Source: Acaudatibacter sp035532115
Lineage (GTDB): Bacteria; Pseudomonadota; Alphaproteobacteria; Caulobacterales; Caulobacteraceae
Assembly: GCA_035532115.1 (NCBI GenBank)
Contig: DATKRO010000038.1
Location: 26,661 to 90,660 of the forward strand
Direction: 5' to 3'
Length of the DNA stretch: 64,000 nt
This document shows, piece after piece, positions 23,608 to 32,235 of this stretch (within the stretch, counting starts at the first letter, position 1; each line of letters starts with the position of its first letter). Below the pieces are notes generated by a model, which was not told where the DNA came from, searched no databases, and saw nothing but the letters and a program-made list of their open reading frames with translations. The position numbers were made by a program, and so were the translations under genes.

Positions 23608-24168
23608 ATGTCTGAACAAGCCGCCCCGGAGCCGACCATGGAGGAAATCCTGGCCTCCATCCGGCGCATAATCTCCGAGGACGACGCGCCGGCGGCGGAG
23701 GCCGGCGCCGCGCCGCCGGAGCCGCCCGGGGCCGAGCCGGACCCCGCGCCGACCGCCTCGGCCGCTCCCGAGACCCGCGCCGAGGACGTGCTCGAGCTTA
23801 CCGAACGCGTCGAGCCGCCGGCCGAGACCGTCGGCGACCTGGACGTCTACGCCAAGGAGGCCGCCGCCGCGCCGCCGCCGCGGCCCACGCCGCCGCCTCG
23901 GACAGCGCCGGCGCCCGAAACGCCGGCGCCCGCGGCGCTCAGGGACGACGGTCTCGTCGGCGAGGTCAGCGCCAGGGCGGCGGCCAGCGCCTTCAGCCAG
24001 CTCTCCGCCGCGGTGGCCATGCCTTCCGACGGCCAGACGCTCGACGGCGTGGTGCGCGAGCTGCTGCGGCCGCTGCTGAAGGCCTGGCTCGACGAACACC
24101 TGCCGTCCATCGTCGAGGCCAAGGTGGCCGAGGAAGTCGAGCGCATCTCGCGCATCCGAGTACGATGA
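23608..24168 (+). CDS. popZ: PopZ-like polar organising protein (DUF2497)
   Basis: A 186-residue protein with the three-part design of PopZ. The N-terminal helix reads EPTMEEILASIRRIISEDD and binds client proteins in Caulobacter. A Pro/Ala/Glu-rich disordered middle follows (about 28-110). The C-terminal part LDGVVRELLRPLLKAWLDEH then VEAKVAEEVERIS drives oligomerisation. PopZ forms a polar matrix that anchors the ParB/origin complex and recruits cell-cycle proteins. Length is close to the Caulobacter protein. The following gene is valS, as in that group. The ATG at 23608 begins directly at the conserved helix. Confidence 0.92.
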   Translation: MSEQAAPEPTMEEILASIRRIISEDDAPAAEAGAAPPEPPGAEPDPAPTASAAPETRAEDVLELTERVEPPAETVGDLDVYAKEAAAAPPPRPTPPPRTAPAPETPAPAALRDDGLVGEVSARAAASAFSQLSAAVAMPSDGQTLDGVVRELLRPLLKAWLDEHLPSIVEAKVAEEVERISRIRVR

Positions 24169-24199
24169 GCCCGCCCTCCCCGTCACGGGGAGGGCGGGC
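24169..24199 (+). terminator. Hairpin after popZ
   Basis: A 14-bp GC stem, 24169-24182 with 24186-24199, around TCA, begins at the base after the stop. There is no T tract, so termination would be imperfect or Rho-assisted. Confidence 0.55.
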
Positions 24200-24309
24200 C
24201 GACGCGCCGCATCGGCCGGGTGGGGAGCCGCAGGCTCCGGCGCGCCGATCGCCGCCGGCGCCTTCGCACGGCCCCCGGATTCTCGATCCTGACCGCTTCG
24301 CGGCGTTTC

Positions 24310-24328
24310 CCTCCCCATGACGGGGAGG
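24310..24328 (+). promoter_or_regulatory. Hairpin covering the valS ribosome-binding site
   Basis: CCTCCCC (24310-24316) can pair with GGGGAGG (24322-24328), which is the Shine-Dalgarno of the ATG at 24337. Its sequence also resembles the hairpin 140 bases upstream, so it may be a repeat that happens to supply the site. Confidence 0.4.
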
Positions 24329-24336
24329 CAGGCGCT

Positions 24337-27015
24337 ATGATCCCAGGCGATCCCATGCTCGAAAAGACCTTCGATGCCAAATCCGTCGAACCGCGCCTCT
24401 ATGAAAAGTGGGAGGCGTCGGGCGCCTTCGCGCCGATCGAGGATCCCGCCGCCGAACCGTTCGCGATGGTGATTCCGCCGCCCAACGTCACCGGCGTGCT
24501 GCACATCGGCCATGCGCTCAACAACACCTTGCAGGACGCCCTGGTCCGCTTCGAGCGCATGCGCGGCAAGGCGGCGCTGTGGCTGCCGGGAACCGACCAC
24601 GCCGGCATCGCCACCCAGATGGTGGTCGAGCGCCAGCTGGCGGCCGCCGGCAACATGGGCCGCCGCGACCTCGGCCGCGAGGCCTTCGTCGAGAAGGTCT
24701 GGGAATGGAAGGCGCGGTCGGGCGGGGCGATCGTGGCCCAACTGCGCCGCCTGGGCGCCTCCTGCGACTGGAGCCGCGAGCGCTTCACCCTCGACGAGGG
24801 CCTCTCGGCGGCGGTGCGCAAGGTGTTCGTCGCTCTGCACAGGCAGAAGCTGATCTATCGCGACAAGCGCCTGGTGAACTGGGACCCGCAGTTCCAGACC
24901 GCGATCTCGGACCTCGAGGTCGAGCAGAAGGAGGTCGAGGGGCATCTCTGGCATTTCGCCTATCCGCTGGAGGACGGCTCGGGCGAGATCGTCGTGGCCA
25001 CCACGCGTCCCGAGACCATGCTCGGCGACGCCGCCGTGGCCGTGCATCCGGACGATGCACGCTACCGCGGGCTGGTCGGCAAGTGCGTGCGCCTGCCGAT
25101 CGTCGGCCGCCCGATCCCGATCATCGCCGACGACTATGCCGACCCGGAGAAGGGCTCGGGCGCGGTGAAGATCACCCCGGCGCACGATTTCAATGATTTT
25201 CGAGTCGGCCAGCGGCACAGCCTGCCGATGCTCGAGGTCATGGACGCCCACGCGCGCCTGAACGCCAATGCACCGCCCGAGTACCGCGGACTCGATCGGT
25301 TCGCGGCGCGCGCCAAGGTGGTGGCCGAGTTCGAGCGCCTCGGTCTCCTGCGCGGCGTCGAGACCATGCGCCACGCCGTGCCGCACGGCGAGCGCTCCGG
25401 CGTCGTGGTCGAGCCCTATCTCACCGACCAATGGTACGTCGACGCCAAGACCCTGGCCGGTCCGGCGATCCGCGCCGTCGAGGCGGGACGCACCGCCTTC
25501 ACCCCGAAGAGCTGGGAGAAGACCTATTTCGACTGGCTGAGAAACATCGAGCCCTGGTGCATCTCGCGCCAGCTCTGGTGGGGGCACCGCATCCCCGCCT
25601 GGTACGGGCCCGACGGGCGCATCTTCGTCGAGGAGAGCGAGGCCGAGGCCCGGGCGACCGCCCGCGAGCACTATGGCCGCGACGAGCCGCTGCGCCAGGA
25701 CGAGGACGTGCTCGACACCTGGTTCTCCTCGGCGCTGTGGCCGTTCTCGACCCTGGGCTGGCCCGGGAAGACCGCGGATCTGGCGCGGTTCTACCCCACC
25801 GCCGCCCTGGTCACCGGCGCCGACATCATCTTCTTCTGGGTGGCGCGGATGATGATGATGGGCCTGCATTTCATGGGCGAGGTCCCGTTCCGCCACGTCT
25901 TCCTCAACGCCCTGATCCGCGACGCCACCGGCGCGAAGATGTCCAAGGTCAAGGGCAACGTCGTCGATCCGCTGGAGCTGATCGACGATTATGGCGCCGA
26001 CGCCCTGCGCTTCACCCTTACCGCGATGAGCGGTCAGAATCGCAACATCAAGCTGTCGCGCCAGCGCATTGAAGGCTATCGTAATTTCTGCACCAAGCTC
26101 TGGAACGCCGCGCGCTTCTGCCAGATCAACGGCTGCGTCCGCGTCGAGGGGTTCGATCCGGCCGGGGTCGATCACGTGCAGAACCGCTGGATCCGTTCCG
26201 AGGCGCTGAAGGCGACCCTCGCCGTCACCGTCGCGCTGGAGGCCTGCGCCTTCGACGACGCCGCGGCGGCGCTCTATCGCTTCGTCTGGAACGTCTTCTG
26301 CGACTGGCGCCTGGAGCTGGCCAAGCCGGTCCTCGCCGGCGCCGACGAGGCCGCCAAGGCCGAGACCCGCGCCATGACCGCCTGGGTGCTCGACCTCATC
26401 CTCGAGCTGCTGCACCCGGTGACGCCGTTCATCACCGAGGAACTCTGGGAAAAGACCGCCGCAGCCGGGCCGCCGCGCGACTCGATGCTGATGACCGCGC
26501 CCTGGCCGGATCTGCCGCAGTCCTATGCCGATCCCGAGGCCGAGGCCGAGATGGCGCTGGTCATCGCCGCCATCGCCGAGGGCCGCTCGGTGCGCTCCGA
26601 ACTCAACGTTCCGGCCTCGGCTCGGCCGCCGCTGCTGGTGACCCACGCCGATGCGCGCCAGCAGCGGGTGCTCGAGGCCAATGCGGCGGCCATCCGCCAG
26701 ATGCTGCGGGTCTCGGAGCTGAGGTTCGGGGAGGCGGCGGAAGCCGGATCGGTCCCGTTCCTGGCCGAGGGCGCCGCGCTCGCCCTGCCGGTGGCGCACT
26801 ACATCGACATCGCCGCCGAGCGCAGCCGCCTGGGCAAGGAGGTCGCCGCTCTCGCCCAGGACATCGAGCGCACCTCGAAAAAGCTCGCCAATCCCGACTT
26901 CGTCGCCCGCGCGCCCGAGGAGGTGGTCGACGACAATCGCGAGCGCCTCGCCGAGGCCCAGGCCGCCAGGACGAGACTGGAGGCGGCCCTGGGCCGGCTC
27001 GATCAGGTCGGCTAG
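24337..27015 (+). CDS. valS: Valine-tRNA ligase
   Basis: Charges tRNA-Val with valine. The 892-residue protein has the class I signatures PPPNVTGVLHIGHALN (HIGH, about residue 51) and KMSKVKGNV (KMSKS), a CP1 editing domain with TTRPETMLGD and AHDFNDF, and an anticodon-binding domain. The C-terminal arm is a coiled coil: EVAALAQDIERTSKKLANP then VARAPEEVVDDNRERL. The ATG at 24337 has GGGGAGG at good spacing; an internal ATG at 24355 begins the more usual MLEKTFD and is an alternative. Follows popZ. Confidence 0.97.
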   Translation: MIPGDPMLEKTFDAKSVEPRLYEKWEASGAFAPIEDPAAEPFAMVIPPPNVTGVLHIGHALNNTLQDALVRFERMRGKAALWLPGTDHAGIATQMVVERQLAAAGNMGRRDLGREAFVEKVWEWKARSGGAIVAQLRRLGASCDWSRERFTLDEGLSAAVRKVFVALHRQKLIYRDKRLVNWDPQFQTAISDLEVEQKEVEGHLWHFAYPLEDGSGEIVVATTRPETMLGDAAVAVHPDDARYRGLVGKCVRLPIVGRPIPIIADDYADPEKGSGAVKITPAHDFNDFRVGQRHSLPMLEVMDAHARLNANAPPEYRGLDRFAARAKVVAEFERLGLLRGVETMRHAVPHGERSGVVVEPYLTDQWYVDAKTLAGPAIRAVEAGRTAFTPKSWEKTYFDWLRNIEPWCISRQLWWGHRIPAWYGPDGRIFVEESEAEARATAREHYGRDEPLRQDEDVLDTWFSSALWPFSTLGWPGKTADLARFYPTAALVTGADIIFFWVARMMMMGLHFMGEVPFRHVFLNALIRDATGAKMSKVKGNVVDPLELIDDYGADALRFTLTAMSGQNRNIKLSRQRIEGYRNFCTKLWNAARFCQINGCVRVEGFDPAGVDHVQNRWIRSEALKATLAVTVALEACAFDDAAAALYRFVWNVFCDWRLELAKPVLAGADEAAKAETRAMTAWVLDLILELLHPVTPFITEELWEKTAAAGPPRDSMLMTAPWPDLPQSYADPEAEAEMALVIAAIAEGRSVRSELNVPASARPPLLVTHADARQQRVLEANAAAIRQMLRVSELRFGEAAEAGSVPFLAEGAALALPVAHYIDIAAERSRLGKEVAALAQDIERTSKKLANPDFVARAPEEVVDDNRERLAEAQAARTRLEAALGRLDQVG

Positions 27016-27028
27016 TGGGCCGCTTCAA

Positions 27029-27053
27029 CCAATCTGAAGCGATGACGCTTCGC
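27029..27053. repeat. 25-bp palindromic repeat, copy 1
   Basis: Begins CCAATCTGAAGCGATGACGC and matches 27297-27321 at all but one base. Inside it GAAGCG and CGCTTC form an inverted repeat around four bases. Confidence 0.8.
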
Positions 27054-27296
27054 CCCGGGCGCCAGCGTCTCGCCGATTTCCGCCGCGCCCGGGCCATGCG
27101 CGGTGGGGGCGCCTGAGAGCCATCGCCCGCAGCCCCCTCCGCCGCCCGACGCTGCCGCGCCGGGCGCCACCTCCCCCGTTGCACGGGTGAGGAGGAACGC
27201 GTCCTCGCTCCTTCCCCGCTTGCGGACAAGGGGGGACCGCCGTGCCGCCAGGCGCGGGCGTGGAAGGGGCGCGACGCGGCTATTGGAACGGTCCAG

Positions 27297-27321
27297 CCAA
27301 TCTGAAGCGATGGCGCTTCGC
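27297..27321. repeat. 25-bp palindromic repeat, copy 2
   Basis: Same as copy 1 except G for A in the centre (GATGG instead of GATGA). The two copies are about 268 bases apart in the same orientation. Confidence 0.8.
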
Positions 27322-27458
27322 TCTGGCCGCCGGGTCAGCGCGTCGATTTGATTGAAGCAAGCGGCTAGGTCGGGTCGGCCAGGGCGGCTCGGCGAGGTTT
27401 GCATCCGGGCCTTCCTTGTGGTTGTTCGCGCCCGCCAACCCCCGAGGAGCTTTCCCAG

Positions 27459-29216
27459 ATGAGCGACGCCGCCATCCCCTCCCGACCCTGGCCCGCCATG
27501 TCCATCGCCGAGGCCCACGCCGTCATCACCGCCCCCGGCATGCCGTGCGAGATCGAGGAGCTGGTGATCCGCGGCGTGAAAACGCGGGTCTGGAAGAACG
27601 CTCCACCCAGTCTGCGCGCGGTGGCCGAGGCGGCGCGCGCCTATGGCGAGCGGATCTTCCTGGTCAACGAGGACGAGCGCGTCAGCTTCGAGGCCTTCTT
27701 CCGCGCCGTCTCGGCGCTGGCCCGCGCGTTGAAGGCCGAGGGCGTGGAGAAGGGCGACCGGGTCGCCATCGTCATGCGCAATCTGCCCGAATGGCCGGTC
27801 GCCTTCTATGCGGCGGCCTCGCTGGGGGCGATCGTGACGCCGCTCAACGCCTGGTGGACCGGACCGGAGCTGGAGTACGGCCTCGTCGATTCCGGAACCA
27901 AGGTCGCCATCGTCGACGCCGAGCGGCTGGAGCGGCTCGCCGAGCATCTGGAGCATTGCCCCGCGCTGAAGCGCGTCCTGGTGGCGCGCCAGGAGGAGGA
28001 GATCGCCAATCCGCTGGTCGCGCGGCTCGAGGACCTGATCGGGGCGCAGGCCGGTTGGGCCGCGCTGCCGGACGCCCCGCCGCCGCCGGTGGAGATTCTT
28101 CCCGAGGACGACGCCACCATCTTCTACACCTCCGGCACCACCGGAAAGCCGAAGGGCGCGCTCGCCACCCAGCGCAACATCAACTCCAACATCATGGCCG
28201 CGGCCAGCGTCGGTCAGCGGGCGCTGCTGCGCCGCGGCGAGGCGCTGCCGGCGGCGGATCCGGACGCGCCGCAGCGGGCCATGCTGCTCTCGGTGCCGTT
28301 CTTCCACGCCACCGGCTGCTTCGCGGTGCTCAATCCGATCCTCTATTCCGGCGGCAAGCTGGTGATGATGCGCCGCTGGGAGCCGGTGCGCGCCTTCGAG
28401 CTGATCGAACGCGAGAAGATCAACGCCGCCGGCGGCGTCCCCACCATCGCCTGGCAGCTGATCGAGCACCCGCTGCGGGCCAACTACGATCTCTCCTCGC
28501 TGGAGAGCGTCGCCTACGGCGGCGCGCCCTCGGCGCCGGAGCTGGTGCGCAGGATCCGCGAGACCTTCCCCAGGAGCCAGCCCGGCAACGGCTGGGGCAT
28601 GACGGAAACCTCGGCCACGGCCACCAGCCACGGCGCCGAGGACTATGAGCACCGCCCGTCGAGCTGCGGCCCGGCGGTGGCCGTCACCGACCTGAAGATC
28701 CTGGATGTCGAAGGCCGGCGCGAACTGCCCGTCGGCGAGGTGGGCGAGCTCTGGTGCAAGGGGCCGCAGGTGGTGAAGGGCTATTGGAACAAGCCCGAGG
28801 CCACGGCCCAGACCTTCCGCGACGGCTGGGTGAGGACCGGCGACCTCGCCCGCCTCGACGAGGAGGGCTTCTGCTTCATCATCGACCGCGCCAAGGACAT
28901 GCTGATCCGCGGCGGCGAGAACATCTACTGCATCGAGGTGGAGAACTGCCTCTACGACCATGCGGCGGTGATGGACGCGGCCCTGGTGGGCGTGCCGCAC
29001 CGGACCCTGGGCGAGCAGCCCGCCGCCGTGGTGACGCTGAAGCCGGGCGCCCAGGCCACCGAGGCCGAGCTGCGCGCCTTCGTCGCCGAGCGCCTGGCGG
29101 CCTTCAAGGTGCCGGTGAAGATCCTCTTCTGGCCCGAGACCCTGCCGCGCAACGCCAACGGCAAGATCATGAAGAACGAGCTGAAGAAGCTCTTCGAGAC
29201 CGAGAGCGTGGGCTAG
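27459..29216 (+). CDS. Acyl-CoA synthetase (AMP-binding)
   Basis: A 585-residue adenylate-forming enzyme, probably activating a fatty or aromatic acid to its CoA thioester. The phosphate-binding motif is TIFYTSGTTGKPKGALATQ (about 222-240). NGWGMTETSA is the A5 motif, GWVRTGDLARLDEEGF contains the adenine-contacting Asp, and ENIYCIEVEN and LPRNANGKIMKNEL carry the hinge and the catalytic lysine. The ATG at 27459 has GAGGAG upstream; the open frame from 27399 reaches into repeats. The gene is monocistronic, and the substrate is not deduced. Confidence 0.93.
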   Translation: MSDAAIPSRPWPAMSIAEAHAVITAPGMPCEIEELVIRGVKTRVWKNAPPSLRAVAEAARAYGERIFLVNEDERVSFEAFFRAVSALARALKAEGVEKGDRVAIVMRNLPEWPVAFYAAASLGAIVTPLNAWWTGPELEYGLVDSGTKVAIVDAERLERLAEHLEHCPALKRVLVARQEEEIANPLVARLEDLIGAQAGWAALPDAPPPPVEILPEDDATIFYTSGTTGKPKGALATQRNINSNIMAAASVGQRALLRRGEALPAADPDAPQRAMLLSVPFFHATGCFAVLNPILYSGGKLVMMRRWEPVRAFELIEREKINAAGGVPTIAWQLIEHPLRANYDLSSLESVAYGGAPSAPELVRRIRETFPRSQPGNGWGMTETSATATSHGAEDYEHRPSSCGPAVAVTDLKILDVEGRRELPVGEVGELWCKGPQVVKGYWNKPEATAQTFRDGWVRTGDLARLDEEGFCFIIDRAKDMLIRGGENIYCIEVENCLYDHAAVMDAALVGVPHRTLGEQPAAVVTLKPGAQATEAELRAFVAERLAAFKVPVKILFWPETLPRNANGKIMKNELKKLFETESVG

Positions 29217-29328
29217 CCAGGCGAAACAGGCGCCCGCCGCCAAGATCGCCGAGGGCGCGCGGTCGATGTTTGCCGCCGGCGGGCGCCGGACACTCGCTGT
29301 CCATTCACCCGACCGCCCTGGAAGGGCG

Positions 29329-29549
29329 GCACGGCGATGCGGTCGGATTGCGAAAGGGCTAATTCGCGGAGGTTTGACCACCATCGCCGTCTCCCCGGAC
29401 GGGCCTGAAAGGACGATCCGGGGCCGGACCCGCCGCTTCCAAGACGAATTCCAGCTTGGCCGCGGCCCGTTCGGCCCCGGCTCGCGCTTCGCTTGGCCGG
29501 GGTGACGGCGATGATGAGCGTCTCGTCAGCCCGAACTCTTTGCCGTGGA
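29329..29549. repeat. Dispersed 221-bp repeat, copy B
   Basis: Matches 23305-23526 with scattered differences, in the same orientation. The inner 16-bp inverted repeat of copy A is imperfect here (CCATCGCCGTCTCC on the left). It occupies the gap after the acyl-CoA ligase gene. Confidence 0.9.
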
Positions 29550-29616
29550 AAGGGCAGGTTGTCGAATGGTCCGCCGGCTCGTACACACGCCCGTGACGAA
29601 TTCCGGTGAGGGCAAG

Positions 29617-29799
29617 ATGCCGAGAACGAGCCGCCGCGACGGCGAGCGTTCGGCCGCACAGTCTGGCGACACGCCGGCGACCCTCCTCGAGCCCCGCATC
29701 TCGATCGGCGAGATGCTGAGACGCCTGCGGGATCTGCCTGAGCCTCGACCCATCCAGGAGCGGGACGAGATAGCGATTCCGAAGCGGCGTGGAATATAG
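29617..29799 (+). CDS. Small hypothetical ORF, 60 residues
   Basis: A short frame beginning MPRTSRRDGE and containing LEPRISIGEMLRRLRDLPEP, with GGTGAGGG just upstream of its ATG. The amphipathic middle and the ribosome site are the only support. It lies in a 621-base gap between a repeat copy and the RNA methyltransferase gene, so it could be chance in GC-rich DNA. Confidence 0.3.
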   Translation: MPRTSRRDGERSAAQSGDTPATLLEPRISIGEMLRRLRDLPEPRPIQERDEIAIPKRRGI

Positions 29800-29837
29800 C
29801 CGGCCTTGCGGATTCCAGGCCTGAGTCTGCTGGCCTG

Positions 29838-31091
29838 GTGAATCCGACCGTCCGCCAACTCGACATCGAGCGGCTGGGCGCCGGGGGCGACGGCGTGGCC
29901 GCCGGACCGGTGTTCGTCGCGGGCGCGCTTGCCGGCGAGCGGGTGCTGGCCGAGGTCGCCGGGGATCGGGGCCGCCTGATCTGCGTCGAGGCCGCCAGTC
30001 CCGAGCGGGTTTCGCCGCCCTGTCCGCACTTCGGCGACTGCGGCGGCTGCGCCCTGCAGCACTGGGCGGGGGCGCCCTACCTCGCCTGGAAGCGCGAGCA
30101 GATCCGGCTGGCCCTGGCGCGCGAGCACATCGAGACCGAGATCCTGGCCCCGTTCGCCGCCGCGCCCGGCTCGCGGCGGCGGCTGGCGCTGCATGCGCGC
30201 CAAGGCGCGGGCGGCGCCGCCCGGATCGGCTTCAAGGCGCGCCGCTCCTGGCGCCTTGCGCCGATCGAGGTCTGCAGCATCGCCCATCCGCGCCTCGTCG
30301 CCGCGTTCCCCGGCCTGCGCCGCCTCGCCCAGCCGCTCTTCGAGCATCGCAGCTCCGCGCCGATCCTGCACGTGACGCTGAGCGAGACCGGTCTCGACAT
30401 CGACATCACCGGCGTCGAGCGGCGCGGCGGAGCGCTCTCTGCCGGCGCCCAGGCCCGCGTCGCCGAGGCGGCGGCCGAGGCGGACTTCGCCCGCGTCAGC
30501 CTCGGCGGCGAGACCCTCTACCAGGCTCGAACGCCGACCGTCCGCATCGGGCGCGCCGTCGTGGCCCTGCCGCCAGGCGCCTTCCTGCAGGCGGTCGGCG
30601 AGGCCGAGGCGGCGATGGCGGCCTTCGTCGCCGAGGCGCTCGCCGGCGCCCGCGCCGTGGCGGACCTCTACTGCGGCGTCGGCGCCTTCGCGCTGCGGCT
30701 CGCCGAGACCGCCCCCATCGTCGCGATGGATGTCTCCGCCCCGGCGGTCCGCGCCCTCGCCGCCGCGCACGGAACCGCTCCCGGCCTCAAGGCGATTACG
30801 GTGGAGGCCAGGGACCTCGACCGACGCCCGATGTCGTCCGCCGAACTGAAGCGCCTCGACGCCGCGGTCATCGACCCGCCCCGCGCCGGCGCGCCGGCGC
30901 AGCACCACGCGCTGGCCGCTTCCGGCGTCGGCTGCATCGCCGGCGTCTCCTGCAATCCGGCGAGCTTCGCCCGCGACGCCCGCATCCTCGTCGACGCCGG
31001 CTTTGCGCTGGAGCGGGTGCTGCCGGTGGATCAGTTCCTCTGGTCGCCCCATATCGAACTGGTGGGCGTCTTCGTGCGGAGGGGCGGTTGA
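29838..31091 (+). CDS. RlmD/TrmA-type RNA 5-methyluridine methyltransferase
   Basis: A 417-residue SAM-dependent RNA methyltransferase. CPHFGDCGGCALQHW supplies three Cys of an iron-sulfur cluster, with a fourth later, as in RlmD/RlmC. The N-terminal part is a short TRAM-like segment. The SAM motif I is VADLYCGVGAFALRLAE. IDPPRAG carries the catalytic-loop Asp, and GVSCNPASFARD contains the catalytic cysteine. The ending is typical for the family (WSPHIELVGVF). Starts at GTG 29838. The stop overlaps the next gene start. Which uridine it methylates (23S U1939, U747 or tRNA U54) is not readable here. Confidence 0.88.
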   Translation: MNPTVRQLDIERLGAGGDGVAAGPVFVAGALAGERVLAEVAGDRGRLICVEAASPERVSPPCPHFGDCGGCALQHWAGAPYLAWKREQIRLALAREHIETEILAPFAAAPGSRRRLALHARQGAGGAARIGFKARRSWRLAPIEVCSIAHPRLVAAFPGLRRLAQPLFEHRSSAPILHVTLSETGLDIDITGVERRGGALSAGAQARVAEAAAEADFARVSLGGETLYQARTPTVRIGRAVVALPPGAFLQAVGEAEAAMAAFVAEALAGARAVADLYCGVGAFALRLAETAPIVAMDVSAPAVRALAAAHGTAPGLKAITVEARDLDRRPMSSAELKRLDAAVIDPPRAGAPAQHHALAASGVGCIAGVSCNPASFARDARILVDAGFALERVLPVDQFLWSPHIELVGVFVRRGG

Positions 31092-32143
31092 GCGATCAGA
31101 GGCAGCGGCGGCGGGCCTTCGTCGGCGACGCCGCCGCCTACCGGGCCGCCGCGGCCGCAAAGGCGCTGTGGTGGGGCGCGGCGGGGGGGCTGGCGCGGGC
31201 GATCACCCGTCCCAACCGCACCGCGCCGCCGGTGCGGTTCCGGCCGACCGCCGATCCGCCGCCGCAAGGTTTCGTGCGCAAGGCCTGGCAGGCGGCGTTC
31301 GAGAAGGAGGCCGCGGATGTCGCCCAGGGTCTCTATCCCTCGATGATCGACCGGGCCGCCGATCCGCTCGCCACCTTCCGCCGCACCGCCGATTTCATCG
31401 CCGATGCGCTCGCGGTCGAAGCGCGCCGGCGCCGCGGGGCCGGCGCCGAGGTGCGCGAGGCCGCGCCCGCCAGCTATCCGGCCTACTACCGTCAGAACTT
31501 CCATTACCAGAGCGGCGGCTGGTTCACGCCCGAGAGCGCCGGACGCTACGAAGCCCAGGTGGAGGCGCTGTTCGCCGGCGCGGCCGGGGCGATGCGCCGG
31601 CGCGCCCTGGCCCTCCTCGCCCGCGCCTGGCGCGACCGCGACCACCGCGGACTGGCCGTCCTCGACCTTGCCTGCGGCGCCGGCGCCTTTCTCGGCGACC
31701 TCGCCGCCGCCTTTCCCCGCGCCCGGCTGATCGGTCTCGATCTCTCGCCGGCCTATCTGGCCGCCGCCGCCCGCCAGGCCGGCGCCGCCGCGCTGGTGCA
31801 GGCCAAGGCCGAGCAGCTCCCCTTCGCGGACGCCGGCCTCGATGCGGTGACCGCCATCTATCTCTTCCATGAACTGCCGCCGAAGGTGCGCGCCGCCGCC
31901 GCCGCCGAGATCGCCCGGGTCCTGAAGCCCGGCGGCATCTTCGCCCTGGCCGATTCGCTGCAGCCCGGCGACGAGCCGCGCCTCGCCCGGCTGCTCGAAG
32001 CCTTCCCGGCCTATTTCCACGAGCCCTATTTCCGCAGCTACGCCAGGGCCGACCTCGCGGCCCTGTTCGGCCGCGCCGGCCTGACCCTCCAGGCCCAGGA
32101 CCAGGCCTTCCTCACCAAGGCGATGCTGTTCGTGAAGGGCTGA
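31088..32143 (+). CDS. Class I SAM-dependent methyltransferase
   Basis: A 351-residue protein with a methyltransferase domain in the second half. The SAM motif LDLACGAGAFLGDLAAAFP, the acidic end of beta-2 GLDLSPAYL, and FADAGLDAVTAIYLFHELP, RVLKPGGIFALADS are the motifs I-IV order of the UbiE/Coq5-like group. The N-terminal 130 residues are a Pro/Arg-rich region and YRQNFHYQSGGWF, not recognised. The TTG start overlaps the previous stop (TTGA). Substrate unknown; a small molecule is likely. Confidence 0.85.
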   Translation: MSDQRQRRRAFVGDAAAYRAAAAAKALWWGAAGGLARAITRPNRTAPPVRFRPTADPPPQGFVRKAWQAAFEKEAADVAQGLYPSMIDRAADPLATFRRTADFIADALAVEARRRRGAGAEVREAAPASYPAYYRQNFHYQSGGWFTPESAGRYEAQVEALFAGAAGAMRRRALALLARAWRDRDHRGLAVLDLACGAGAFLGDLAAAFPRARLIGLDLSPAYLAAAARQAGAAALVQAKAEQLPFADAGLDAVTAIYLFHELPPKVRAAAAAEIARVLKPGGIFALADSLQPGDEPRLARLLEAFPAYFHEPYFRSYARADLAALFGRAGLTLQAQDQAFLTKAMLFVKG

Positions 32144-32235
32144 CGCGGCGCGGCGGCCGACCCCCGCGAGCATCAAGGCTTGCGCGACCCTGGCGCCAGG
32201 CTCTACGCCGAGGGCGAGCCGCAAGGAGACGCTCA

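Larger units (their letters stand above)
27016..27458. other. Non-coding region between valS and the acyl-CoA ligase gene
   Basis: 443 bases without a supported gene. It contains two copies of a 25-bp palindromic repeat (27029-27053 and 27297-27321), pyrimidine/purine blocks such as CTCCCCCGTTGCACGGGTGAGG, and the ribosome site GAGGAG of the next gene. It looks like accumulated intergenic repeats. Confidence 0.6.

Noticed and set aside
23503..26799. A minus-strand open frame of over 1000 codons across popZ and valS
   Set aside because: It is antisense to two well-supported genes; its translation is low-complexity and the frame exists because GC-rich codons rarely form stops.
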